From positions 3,805,501-3,869,500 of the forward strand of contig NZ_CP020100.1 of assembly GCF_002056295.1 (NCBI RefSeq): DNA of 64,000 nt, read 5' to 3'. This DNA is from Halopseudomonas phragmitis. Lineage in GTDB: Bacteria; Pseudomonadota; Gammaproteobacteria; Pseudomonadales; Pseudomonadaceae. The notes beneath the pieces are model-generated. The model searched no databases. It was not told the origin of the DNA and was given only the letters and a program-made list of their open reading frames with translations. This document shows, piece by piece, positions 54,275 through 62,856 of the stretch. The first letter of the stretch is position 1. Every line of letters begins with the position of its first letter. A program made the position numbers and the translations under genes.

Positions 54275-55051
54275 ATGAGTACACAACTATCACTTGGCGA
54301 ATGGCTGCACACCCTGATACCGCTGGTCAGACAAGCCGGTGAAGCCGTCATGAACTTGTACGACAGCGATTTGAAGGTGCGTGAAAAAGCAGATCGTTCG
54401 CCGGTTACCGCCGCCGATATGGCTGCCGAGGCGATTCTGGTCCCAGCACTTGAACGCATCGACCAGGCAATTCCGGTGGTGTCAGAGGAACAGGCCGAGA
54501 CCGGAATACTACCGGAGGTCGGCGAGTGCTTCTGGCTGGTCGATCCTCTGGACGGTACCAAAGAGTTCATCAGCCGCAATGGTGAATTCACCATCAATGT
54601 CGCCCTGATAAAGGCCGGCGAGCCAATTCTCGGTGTTGTATACGCCCCTGCTCTAGACCGCTTGTTTGCCGGTGCCAAGGGACTTGGCGCTTTCGTTGAA
54701 GAACAAGACACAAGACGCAGCCTGCACACCCGACAACAGCCAAACGAAGGCCTGACAGTCGTTTCAAGCCGCTCACACGGCGATGACGACGCACTGAGTG
54801 GCTTTCTTCGCGATCTGCCGGTTGCTCAGCGCGTCAGCGCCGGCTCATCGCTCAAGCTCTGTCTGGTAGCCGCGGGAGAAGCCGATCTCTACCCACGACT
54901 CGGGCGCACCATGGAATGGGATATTGCCGCTGGCGACGCAGTGTTACGCGCCGCTGGTGGCGCAACTCTGACCTTGGACGGAGCACGGTTGCTGTATGGC
55001 AAGACCGGCTTCGACAACCCGCATTTTGCCGCTTGGGGCCAGTGCAACTGA
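54275..55051 (+). CDS. cysQ: 3'(2'),5'-bisphosphate nucleotidase CysQ
   Basis: 258 residues from ATG 54275 (AGGAAA 9 bp upstream); ATG 54233 overlaps cysNC. Li-sensitive phosphatase marks: Glu in VVSEEQAE, the metal motif WLVDPLDGTKEFI and WDIAAGDAVLRAAGG. Hydrolyses PAP, the inhibitory product of PAPS-using sulfotransferases and reductases. With cysD-cysNC it completes a make-and-recycle set for PAPS. Confidence 0.92.
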   Translation: MSTQLSLGEWLHTLIPLVRQAGEAVMNLYDSDLKVREKADRSPVTAADMAAEAILVPALERIDQAIPVVSEEQAETGILPEVGECFWLVDPLDGTKEFISRNGEFTINVALIKAGEPILGVVYAPALDRLFAGAKGLGAFVEEQDTRRSLHTRQQPNEGLTVVSSRSHGDDDALSGFLRDLPVAQRVSAGSSLKLCLVAAGEADLYPRLGRTMEWDIAAGDAVLRAAGGATLTLDGARLLYGKTGFDNPHFAAWGQCN

Positions 55052-55114
55052 GCCACCGTAGGGATATGCCCTCCGGGCAGTATCGGCAAAACCGAATCTG
55101 CTCGGATTTATCCT

Positions 55115-55129
55115 GCATAAGGCCTATGC
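55115..55129 (+). promoter_or_regulatory. Candidate TetR operator
   Basis: GCATAAGGCCTATGC, an almost perfect 15-bp palindrome, 68 bp upstream of the TetR start in a 145-bp gap. TetR-type proteins commonly bind such sites near their own genes. Confidence 0.35.
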
Positions 55130-55196
55130 GCGCGAAATTTTATCGGCGTACAACAAACGACAGGCAGTCCTCAATAACAACAAGAGGGGTAAGACG

Positions 55197-55874
55197 ATGG
55201 CAGCACGTACACCGGCCTTGCGCAGAAACCCGACCCAGTCGCGCGCGGAGATGACCTTGCAATCCATTCGCGAAGCCAGCCTCAAAATTCTCGAGAAAGA
55301 GGGTTACAAACGCCTGACAACCAACCACATCGCAGAAGTTGCCGGTATCAGTATCGGCACCCTGTATCAGTATTACGCCGACAAGCAAGCGATTGCGGCT
55401 GACTTGTGCAACCAGTTGCTGTGGAGTGAGCTCAGCGAGCTGAACCGCTTCGACCAAACCACGTTGGCGCACTTTGAAACATCCCTGGAATGCACCATGG
55501 CGTTCTTCGTGCGCGAACATATTGCCCGGCATAAGCGCCTATACCAAAAGCTGAAAACGTTTTATCTCGAGATCCACTGGCAATACGACTTCGAAGACTA
55601 CATGCGCAGGAAACACCCGCGGAAGCTGAAAACTGTCGAATGGTTGCCGTCAGCGCTAGCCCACCACTCCAGGAATCTGGGCGTTAACAACTACAGCCTG
55701 GCCGCAACCTTAGTCATGCACATGATTGAAGGCACTATCCACGCCACCCTGGACCGCGACCCGGAATTGATCATGCATCCCGAGTTCGAAACCGAACTTG
55801 TGCATGCGGTACTCGGCTATCTGCATTTCAAGCCAGCGGCCAGCCCGCATGGCGACCATGAACAAGGAGAATGA
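55197..55874 (+). CDS. TetR-family transcriptional regulator
   Basis: 225 residues with GAGGGG before ATG. N-terminal HTH (residues 15-65): SIREASLKILEKEGYKRLTT followed by NHIAEVAGISIGTLYQYYAD. The C-terminal ligand domain is unrelated to well-known members. It is two bases upstream of the sulfotransferase start and separates it from the PAPS genes, so it probably controls the sulfotransferase-DUF1214-SDR-LLM tail in response to a pathway intermediate. Confidence 0.88.
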   Translation: MAARTPALRRNPTQSRAEMTLQSIREASLKILEKEGYKRLTTNHIAEVAGISIGTLYQYYADKQAIAADLCNQLLWSELSELNRFDQTTLAHFETSLECTMAFFVREHIARHKRLYQKLKTFYLEIHWQYDFEDYMRRKHPRKLKTVEWLPSALAHHSRNLGVNNYSLAATLVMHMIEGTIHATLDRDPELIMHPEFETELVHAVLGYLHFKPAASPHGDHEQGE

Positions 55875-55875
55875 C

Positions 55876-57048
55876 GTGCTGTTCTATTTTGATTTCACCA
55901 TGTGGCTGAAAATGCTGAGGATGGCCTCCAAAGAGGCCAGCAGGAAACAACGCTACAAACTCTACAAGCTACTGCTGGTTCGGGTGCCGTTGCGTGCCAG
56001 CGTTCACAGCCTGTTCTTCATGCTCGACATGCTGCTGTTTCCCAAACTGTGGTTCACCAAGGTTCGAGAACCCGTTTTCATTATCGGTCATGCTCGAAGT
56101 GGCACCACCCTGGCGCATAGGCTCATGAGCGGAGATGAGCGCTTCTCGACTTTTAAATACTACGAGTTGCTGTTGCCCTCGTTACTCCAGAAAAAGCTGG
56201 TCCGGCTCGGCGCCTGGCTGGATAGCCACCTGCTACGCGGCTATCTGGAAGGCCGACTTAAGGCTTGGGAGGCACGCAAGTTCGGCCCTACTCAGCACAT
56301 TCACAAGATGGGCCTGAACATACCCGAGGAGGACGACCTGATGTATTTCAACTCCTGTGCCTCTGGTTTCTGGGCCACCAAATTGCCCTACATGGATTCA
56401 CTGGATTTTTTCCACATCGATCAGAGACCAGCCCGAAGCCGTCGGCGACTGATGCGCTTCTACCGCAACTGTGTCAAACGCCAGCTCTATATCAACGGCA
56501 ACAACAAGATTCACTTGAGTAAGAACCCTACCTACTGTGGCCGTGTCGAGTCCCTGCTGGAAGCCTTCCCGGATGCTCGCTTCGTCGTGCTCTACCGCAA
56601 CCCGTATGAAACCATACCCAGTCTGCTCAAGCTGTTGCATGTCGGCTGGAAACTGCAAGGCAACCTTGCGAGCGAACGCATCCAGCGCTCAACCCGAGAA
56701 ATGATCAACCTGTCTTATGAAAGCTATTTGTATCCATTGCAGGTGCTGAAGCGCCACCCACAAACGCCGAGCGCGATTATCGACTACCGCGAACTGATCA
56801 GCGCCCCACGTCAAGCTATTGAAAAAGTCTATGCCGATCTCGGCTTAACGCTGACGCCGCAATTGAGCACTTTTCTAGACAGGGAAGCGAGCCGCTCAGG
56901 CAAACATGAAACAAGCCACAGCTATAGCCTGGCCGAGTTTGGCCTAGCCGACGATGAAATCCATCAGCAACTCGAACCACTGTTTTCCACCTTTGATTGG
57001 GAGTTGCCGAACACATTACAAAAGGAGACCGACCATGACCATGCCTGA
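55876..57048 (+). CDS. PAPS-dependent sulfotransferase
   Basis: 390 residues from GTG 55876, chosen because AGGAGA lies 8 bp upstream; ATGs at 55858 and 55849 lie within the tetR end. The 5'-phosphosulfate loop is FIIGHARSGTTLAHRLM (residues 69-84), and the 3'-phosphate site RFVVLYRNPYETIPSLLK (235-252) carries Arg241 and Ser249. This places it in the Sulfotransfer_3-like group, active on small alcohols or lipids. Hydrophobic segment 44-60 may associate it with membrane. Acceptor unknown; presence beside PAPS synthesis and CysQ makes sulfonation of a pathway intermediate likely. Confidence 0.85.
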   Translation: MLFYFDFTMWLKMLRMASKEASRKQRYKLYKLLLVRVPLRASVHSLFFMLDMLLFPKLWFTKVREPVFIIGHARSGTTLAHRLMSGDERFSTFKYYELLLPSLLQKKLVRLGAWLDSHLLRGYLEGRLKAWEARKFGPTQHIHKMGLNIPEEDDLMYFNSCASGFWATKLPYMDSLDFFHIDQRPARSRRRLMRFYRNCVKRQLYINGNNKIHLSKNPTYCGRVESLLEAFPDARFVVLYRNPYETIPSLLKLLHVGWKLQGNLASERIQRSTREMINLSYESYLYPLQVLKRHPQTPSAIIDYRELISAPRQAIEKVYADLGLTLTPQLSTFLDREASRSGKHETSHSYSLAEFGLADDEIHQQLEPLFSTFDWELPNTLQKETDHDHA

Positions 57049-58447
57049 GAACTATCATGACGACCCCGCTACTCTACAGGTGGCCGAGCAACTTAAAGAC
57101 GCCTGGGACGCCTTGTGGGAGGATGTTCAGCAAGCCCGCAACTGCGTCGACGACCCCAAGCTTTGGGCTCCACCAGCCTCGCCACGTAATCTGGCGGAAG
57201 GCTACCGCTACGTACTTGGCTTTTTGTACGGCTCCATTGCCCGCAGTCTGGGCCCTACAGTGGAAAACCCCTATTTCGTAAGGGCAATCCAGCCCCTTAA
57301 CCGCTCGACCATCGATAACGCAGACGCCATCTACCTGACCGCACCAATCGACGGCAACTACACCTATAGCATTCGCGGCCGTGTAGGTGATACCAGCGCA
57401 TGGCGCGCAGAATCAGCGCCAGAAGGAGTACGCAAGGCACCACATTATGTAATTTTCGAGACGCCGAGCGGCTTCTCGGGCGAAAGTGGAAGTCTTAAGG
57501 AGCTCAAACCTGGCACTCGCGTCAATTGCGCCGTACTTGACTCCAGCAAGCTCCAGGTAGCTGCCGACGGCAGTTTTGAGATTCTTCTAGCGCCGGAAAA
57601 ACCCGCAGACTACAACGGCAATTTCATGCTCACGCGCACCACCCGCCAGCGCAAACAGCAGGATGGCTCAGTGATTGAAAAAACCTATGTCGCCCAACAG
57701 GTGATGCTGCGTGAACTGTTCTGCGACTGGGCCAACGAAGACCTGATGGAACTGTTCATCTATCGCCATGATCGACTCGGCAAACCCATCGCAGTCTACG
57801 ATGCCGAACGCGCCACACAGCAGATGCATACCATAGGTACTATCACCCGCAACCAGGTGCATTTCTGGAATGAATTCTATGCAGTCGTTTGCGAGGCCTA
57901 TGGCGACATGAACGGTGATGGTGAATGCTTTATGCCACGCAACACCTTCAACAAGCCCAATGCCGCCTCGCTGGCAACTGCTGGTGGAATGGCCACCAAT
58001 GTCTATTGCGGAGGCATCTTCGAACTGGCCGATGACGAGGCCCTTATTGTTGAGCTACACCAGCCTGTCGAGCCTGTTTACATCGGCTTTCACCTCGGCA
58101 ACATGTGGGGCGAGTCCCTTGAGTTCGGCAGCCATCAGACCAGTCTCAACGGACTGCAGGCACATCGCGATCGCGACAACGTCTACCGCCTGGTAATTGC
58201 TCATCATGATCCAGGTATTGCCAACTGGCTGGATACCACGGGGCAACCCGAAGGCTATATGGCAGTGCGCTGGGCCTACCCGGAAAAACCCATGGACAAC
58301 CTACCCTGGGCTCAAGCGCTCAAGGTTAAGTTCGACGACATTCGCCTGCACCTTCCTGCCGAGACAACTCAAATTACTGCACAGGAGCGCGAACAGGTGA
58401 TCGCGGTTCGGCAAGAGCATGTGCAACGCCGCTACCGCCATCATTAG
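57035..58447 (+). CDS. DUF1214-like protein of unknown function
   Basis: 470 residues from ATG 57035 (AGGAGA upstream); it overlaps the sulfotransferase gene by 14 bp. No signal peptide. A helical N-terminal 90 residues is followed by beta-rich parts with GNYTYSIRGRVGDTSAW and, near the C-terminus, EPVYIGFHLGNMWGESLEFG and NVYRLVIAHHDPGIANWLDT, resembling DUF1214. The fold and context suggest a soluble ligand-binding or catalytic protein. The tight overlap with the sulfotransferase suggests joint function. I cannot assign a reaction. Confidence 0.6.
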   Translation: MTMPENYHDDPATLQVAEQLKDAWDALWEDVQQARNCVDDPKLWAPPASPRNLAEGYRYVLGFLYGSIARSLGPTVENPYFVRAIQPLNRSTIDNADAIYLTAPIDGNYTYSIRGRVGDTSAWRAESAPEGVRKAPHYVIFETPSGFSGESGSLKELKPGTRVNCAVLDSSKLQVAADGSFEILLAPEKPADYNGNFMLTRTTRQRKQQDGSVIEKTYVAQQVMLRELFCDWANEDLMELFIYRHDRLGKPIAVYDAERATQQMHTIGTITRNQVHFWNEFYAVVCEAYGDMNGDGECFMPRNTFNKPNAASLATAGGMATNVYCGGIFELADDEALIVELHQPVEPVYIGFHLGNMWGESLEFGSHQTSLNGLQAHRDRDNVYRLVIAHHDPGIANWLDTTGQPEGYMAVRWAYPEKPMDNLPWAQALKVKFDDIRLHLPAETTQITAQEREQVIAVRQEHVQRRYRHH

Positions 58448-58457
58448 AGAGATCATC

Positions 58458-59324
58458 ATGGGCAATATTCTGAACAACAAGATTGCCATCATCACTGGCG
58501 CCAGCCGTGGCATTGGTGCTGCTATTGCCGAGCGGTTTGCTGCCGAGGGTGCCAAGGTAGTGATTACCGCCCGTACTAGCGAACCGGGCGCTCGTTTGCC
58601 TGGTTCCTTGCAAGAAACCGCCGAGCGCATCCGCGCTCGCGGTGGCGAATGCATGTGCATCAGTGGCGATCTTTCGAAGGAAGCTGACCGCGAACGAATC
58701 ATCGCCGAAACTCTAGAACAGTGGGGAGGCATCGATATCCTGGTGAACAACGCCGCGTTTGCGCGCTTCAGCCCGACGCATAGGCAGGAGCCGAAGCACG
58801 TGCAACTGTCATTGGGAATCAACTTCATCGCACCGCTGCATCTGACACAGTTGGTCGTGCCAGTGATGATCGAACGGGGCGGCGGCTGGATCCTCAATCT
58901 GTCCAGTGATACCGCACGCAGACCAGCATCTGGACCCTATCAGACGGATGATCGCGCGTATCGCTTTCACACCGCTGCATCGCCCAACCTCTACGGGGCG
59001 ACCAAAGCGGCGCTGGAGAGGCTGACAGCAGGCTGGGCCATGGAGCTGGCCAGCGACTCTATTGCACTCAACACTCTAGCACCAGTGGAAGCGGTCGCCA
59101 GTGAAGGAGCACTAGACAGCGGCAGTATCGATGAGCTGGCCTTTTTTGAGCCAATTGAATCCATGGCCGAGGCAGCTTTGGCTCTCTGCTCCAAACCACG
59201 CGATCAGTTAACCGGACGCATCACCTTTAGCTTGCCATTGCTTGAGGAGCTGGGCATTCCGGTCCGCACGCTGGACGGCCTGACCAAACTCGACAACGTG
59301 CCCACAGCACCACAAAAAGCGTAA
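58458..59324 (+). CDS. Short-chain dehydrogenase/reductase
   Basis: 288 residues from ATG 58458. TGASRGIGAAIAERFAAEGA, NNAAF, ILNLSSDTA (Ser) and LYGATK (Y-x3-K). It has an insertion of about 15 residues after the second strand, like the SDR at 4736. Between the DUF1214-like and LLM genes, so likely to oxidise or reduce the same intermediate. Confidence 0.82.
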   Translation: MGNILNNKIAIITGASRGIGAAIAERFAAEGAKVVITARTSEPGARLPGSLQETAERIRARGGECMCISGDLSKEADRERIIAETLEQWGGIDILVNNAAFARFSPTHRQEPKHVQLSLGINFIAPLHLTQLVVPVMIERGGGWILNLSSDTARRPASGPYQTDDRAYRFHTAASPNLYGATKAALERLTAGWAMELASDSIALNTLAPVEAVASEGALDSGSIDELAFFEPIESMAEAALALCSKPRDQLTGRITFSLPLLEELGIPVRTLDGLTKLDNVPTAPQKA

Positions 59325-59341
59325 TATCAAGGAGCATCACC

Positions 59342-60382
59342 ATGTTGGAAGTTTTTGCCTCTACCCCAGAGAACCTCGGGCTGGGTGATATCGGTGCCTT
59401 CGCGCGTCGCGTTGAAGCCATGGGCTACGATGGGCTGTTCGTCTCCGACGCCATCCATGACGGCCTGCTATTGGCCGGACAGGCGCTGGCCTCCACCAGC
59501 CGGCTCAAGGTTGGCACCTCTGTACTCATCGCCTTCCCCCGTAGCCCAATGAACGTAGCTCTGGCCTGCTGGGATCTGCAAAGCATGTCTAGCGGGCGCT
59601 TCGAGCTGGGGTTAGGTACTCAGATAAAACAGAACATCGAAGAACGCTATTCCGCTCGCTGGCTTCCACCTGCAGCTGGCATGCGCGAATACCTGGAAGC
59701 ATTGAGGGCAATCTTTCACAGTTTCCGCACTGGGGAAAGACTAAATTACGAAGGCGAACACTTTCGCTTTACTCGCCTGCAACCCTTTTTCAATCCTGGC
59801 CCGATCAATGCACCCGACGTTCCGCTGATGCTTGGTGCCGTAGGTCCAAAGATGCTTGAGCTGGTAGGCTCAACAGCTGACGGCATTCACACACACCCAA
59901 CAAACACCTCTGTCCGCTACCTGCAGGAGGTCATTCGCCCGCACATCAACAAAGGCCTGGCTATGCGCGATCCACAGTTGCCACCACCTGTGATCAGCGC
60001 CAGTCAGTTTGTCGCCACCGGCCCCGATGCAGAAACAGTCGCCGGTGAGCGTGAGCGCTTCCGCGACATGTTGGCTTTCCTGTTTTCCACACCGGCCTAC
60101 CGCGCTAGCCTGGAATTATTTGGCTGGGAAGAAATTGGCGAACAGCTCCAGCAACTCACCCGTGCCAATCGCTGGCATGACATGCCCAATATTCTTACTG
60201 ACGAGATTCTCGATACCTTCCTGGTCAGCAGCGACTATGCCGGGCTACCAGACGCACTGGTCAGCCGGTTCAATGGACTGGTAGACCGCGTGACCCTGAC
60301 GGTGCCTGGCAACCCCAACCATGATGAGGCCTGCGCCGTCGCCATCGCGGAGATTCGCCGCCGAGCCCAAACCCACGCATGA
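59342..60382 (+). CDS. F420-dependent LLM-class oxidoreductase
   Basis: 346 residues, bacterial luciferase-like TIM barrel. MLEVFASTPENLGLGDIGAF start, VGTSVLIAFPRSPMNVA, GRFELGLGTQIKQNIEERYS and PDVPLMLGAVGPKMLELVG. It resembles the MSMEG_2256-type F420 enzymes. FMN use cannot be fully excluded by eye, but a complete F420 pathway and Fno in the same operon make F420H2 the likely cofactor. Last gene of the run; probable reductive step of the pathway. Confidence 0.82.
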   Translation: MLEVFASTPENLGLGDIGAFARRVEAMGYDGLFVSDAIHDGLLLAGQALASTSRLKVGTSVLIAFPRSPMNVALACWDLQSMSSGRFELGLGTQIKQNIEERYSARWLPPAAGMREYLEALRAIFHSFRTGERLNYEGEHFRFTRLQPFFNPGPINAPDVPLMLGAVGPKMLELVGSTADGIHTHPTNTSVRYLQEVIRPHINKGLAMRDPQLPPPVISASQFVATGPDAETVAGERERFRDMLAFLFSTPAYRASLELFGWEEIGEQLQQLTRANRWHDMPNILTDEILDTFLVSSDYAGLPDALVSRFNGLVDRVTLTVPGNPNHDEACAVAIAEIRRRAQTHA

Positions 60383-60386
60383 AACA

Positions 60387-60420
60387 GCTGCGCCAGACCG
60401 GACTTCCGGGCTGGCGCAGC
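60387..60420. terminator. Hairpin between convergent operons
   Basis: Ten-bp stem GCTGCGCCAG / CTGGCGCAGC with an inner CCGG pairing, 5 bp after the LLM stop. No long T-run on either side; probably terminates the F420 operon and the opposing MFS transcript. Confidence 0.65.
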
Positions 60421-60462
60421 AACTCATACTTACCGTTTCAGTTTCACCACACGTATAACGGA

Positions 60463-62016
60463 TTATCCCGAGACAGCCTGAATATCCTTGCGCAAACTCA
60501 GCCAGGGACTCAGCAGCAAGGCCAGCAGCAACATCATTAGCAGCAGATAGCCTACATTGTTGATTGCCCCACCCAGAGAAGCCACGGTAATACTTTCAAG
60601 CACGTGCCCCACCTCAGCCCCGGAGGCCTGAAGTGCCGCCGCCAGATCAGCGCTGACCTCGGCCGACCGGCGCCCCGCCGCCGCCATCAGCTCGGCCCCC
60701 AGAGCATCACCCAGGCCCAGCTCGGCCGCCGTTTCATCCGTTACACGCCGGGTGTGAAACGACGAAGACAAGCCAAAGATTGCCAACGCCAAAGATGAGC
60801 CCGTAGGCAAGCCCAAATCACGCAACATGCTGAACAACCCAGATCCGGCACCCGCCTTATGTGGCGGAACCGCTCCCAACGCCAACTTCATCAAGGCGGT
60901 ACTGTTGGCCCCCATCATGACTCCGATAACGCCCGCCATCACCAGTACTGAGCCCAGCGAAACAGTAGTTTCCATCTGCACAAAGAACAGTATCGCCAGC
61001 AGACTGCCGATCAGCGACAGGGTTGCAATGCGCTTGGGCTCAAAATGATCAATCAACTTGCCGGCGATCGGCGAGGCCAGCATAGTGCAACCGAACAGCG
61101 CCAAGGTCACCATGCCAAACTGCGCGGCAGAGCCACCGGGGCGATTATTGATAAAGAATGCCAGCGAATAAACCACACCACTGCTAAGCAGCATCTGAAT
61201 CCAGTAGATCGCGCTGGGAACAGCAAAGCGCCGATCCTTGAGCAGAGCCACATCCAGAATTGGAGCAGCCTGTCGGCCACTGTGTCGCCACAGCGCTATC
61301 AGACTCAGCAAACCAACCACCACAACGGCCCAGGTTACCCAGGATGAACGACCGAAATTAGCCGCCCAGGTCGGCAAAGACAGTAATGCAGCGATCGTCA
61401 AAAACAGCAACAGCGCCCCAAGACTGTCAAACCGGCCCGCAGGTACTTCGCCATCACTCTCCGGCACCCAGACCAGCAGTGGTACCAACCCCAGAAGCGC
61501 CAGGATGCCACTGATGATGTAAACGCTGGGCCAGCCAAAAGCATCAATCAGCAAACCACCCAGCAAGCCGCCACTGGCGGCCCCCAGTGTCATGATAAAC
61601 ATCATGATGCCTAGCGCCATGCCCCGCTGATCCTCGGCAAACAGCCGATTTACATAGCTGAACACTGCCGGGAAGATGAAAGCCACGCCCAGGCCCTGCA
61701 AAAAGCGGGCAAAAAGGAAAAACCAGAAGCTTGGCGCCCATGCTGCCATGAACTCGGAAATACCAAATACCACCAGCCCTATGGTAACCATGCGTCGACG
61801 ACCATACTGATCACCCATGCGCCCCATCATGGGTGCGAACACAGCCACCGCAATGAAATAAAAAATCAGGATCAGCGCGGCCAGGTTTACCGGGATACCA
61901 AAATGCGCTGTGACACTGGGCAGAACCGGGGCCTGAAAAGCTGCCGCTTCAATGGTTACGAAGGTTGCAAACAGCAGGGCAATGAAACTTACCCAGGGGT
62001 TGGCTTGCTTGTTCAT
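60463..62016 (-). CDS. MFS transporter, DHA2-like
   Basis: 517 residues from ATG 62016; an upstream frame to 62088 enters the SDR gene. About 14 membrane segments, as in EmrB/QacA exporters. Motif A is MGRMGDQYGRRRM and helix 4 region FARFLQGLGVAFIFPAV. C-terminal hydrophilic tail after residue 440 precedes a last helix. Likely exports toxic intermediates or is an importer; same unit as the SDR and ligase upstream. Confidence 0.85.
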   Translation of the reverse strand: MNKQANPWVSFIALLFATFVTIEAAAFQAPVLPSVTAHFGIPVNLAALILIFYFIAVAVFAPMMGRMGDQYGRRRMVTIGLVVFGISEFMAAWAPSFWFFLFARFLQGLGVAFIFPAVFSYVNRLFAEDQRGMALGIMMFIMTLGAASGGLLGGLLIDAFGWPSVYIISGILALLGLVPLLVWVPESDGEVPAGRFDSLGALLLFLTIAALLSLPTWAANFGRSSWVTWAVVVVGLLSLIALWRHSGRQAAPILDVALLKDRRFAVPSAIYWIQMLLSSGVVYSLAFFINNRPGGSAAQFGMVTLALFGCTMLASPIAGKLIDHFEPKRIATLSLIGSLLAILFFVQMETTVSLGSVLVMAGVIGVMMGANSTALMKLALGAVPPHKAGAGSGLFSMLRDLGLPTGSSLALAIFGLSSSFHTRRVTDETAAELGLGDALGAELMAAAGRRSAEVSADLAAALQASGAEVGHVLESITVASLGGAINNVGYLLLMMLLLALLLSPWLSLRKDIQAVSG

Positions 62017-62063
62017 GGATGCCTCTATGTTTGTTGTTGTCAGGCCAGAATCAACTGTGATCC

Positions 62064-62855
62064 TCAATCTCCTGGCTGTGGAGACCAATGCACACCGTTG
62101 ATGTGGGCGCCACCGTCGACGAAAAAGGTATTGCCCGTGACATAGCGGCAGTCGTCACTGGCAAGGAAGACGGCCACCGGCCCGATATCATGCAGCGGAT
62201 CACCGATACGCCCCATCGGGTTGGCTGCTTGCATGGCCGCAGCATTGGCGGGGTTGGCGGCAGCAAAGCGTTGATAAGCCTCGCTGGCAGCGCCAGGGCA
62301 AATGATATTGCAGCAAATCTGGTCCGACGCCCATTCCCGGGCAGCGGTGCGCGTCAGGCTGCGCAAAGCTTCCTTGGCAGCGTTGTAGTCGGCACTGTAC
62401 ATGTGGGCATTGACGCCATTGAGCGAGCAGAGATTGATTACCCGACCCGCACCCAACCGGCGAAACTCGGGCAAGGCCGCCTGCATGGCCCAGAAGGCGG
62501 CCATCACCGCCATATCAAAAGCGCCACGCAGTTGCTCATCACTCTGACGCTCAATACGCGCCAGCCCCGCCCCCTTCCAGGCGTTGTTGACCAAAATATC
62601 CAGGCGACCAAACTTGGTGCAGGTAGCGGAGATCATCTGCTGCACCTGGGCCTTTTTGGTCACGTCCACAGTCATGCTACTGACCCTGTCATGATGCCGC
62701 TCACTCAGCTCCCTGACACATGCATCTAGTGCCGTAGTGTTGATATCAATGAGCATGACTCGGGCGCCAGCATTCAGCATAGCTTCGGCAATACCCCGAC
62801 CTATGCCCATTGCCGCCCCTGTAATCAACGCCGCCTTGTTATCCAGACGCAACAT
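62064..62855 (-). CDS. Short-chain dehydrogenase/reductase
   Basis: 263 residues from ATG 62855 (AGGAGG 5-6 bp upstream). TGAAMGIGRG, NNAWKG, INLCSLNGV (Ser), DYNAAK (Y-x3-K) and CRYVTGNTFFVDGG. It starts one base after the ligase gene's stop, so it is coupled to it. Substrate unknown. Confidence 0.82.
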   Translation of the reverse strand: MLRLDNKAALITGAAMGIGRGIAEAMLNAGARVMLIDINTTALDACVRELSERHHDRVSSMTVDVTKKAQVQQMISATCTKFGRLDILVNNAWKGAGLARIERQSDEQLRGAFDMAVMAAFWAMQAALPEFRRLGAGRVINLCSLNGVNAHMYSADYNAAKEALRSLTRTAAREWASDQICCNIICPGAASEAYQRFAAANPANAAAMQAANPMGRIGDPLHDIGPVAVFLASDDCRYVTGNTFFVDGGAHINGVHWSPQPGD

Positions 62856-62856
62856 C

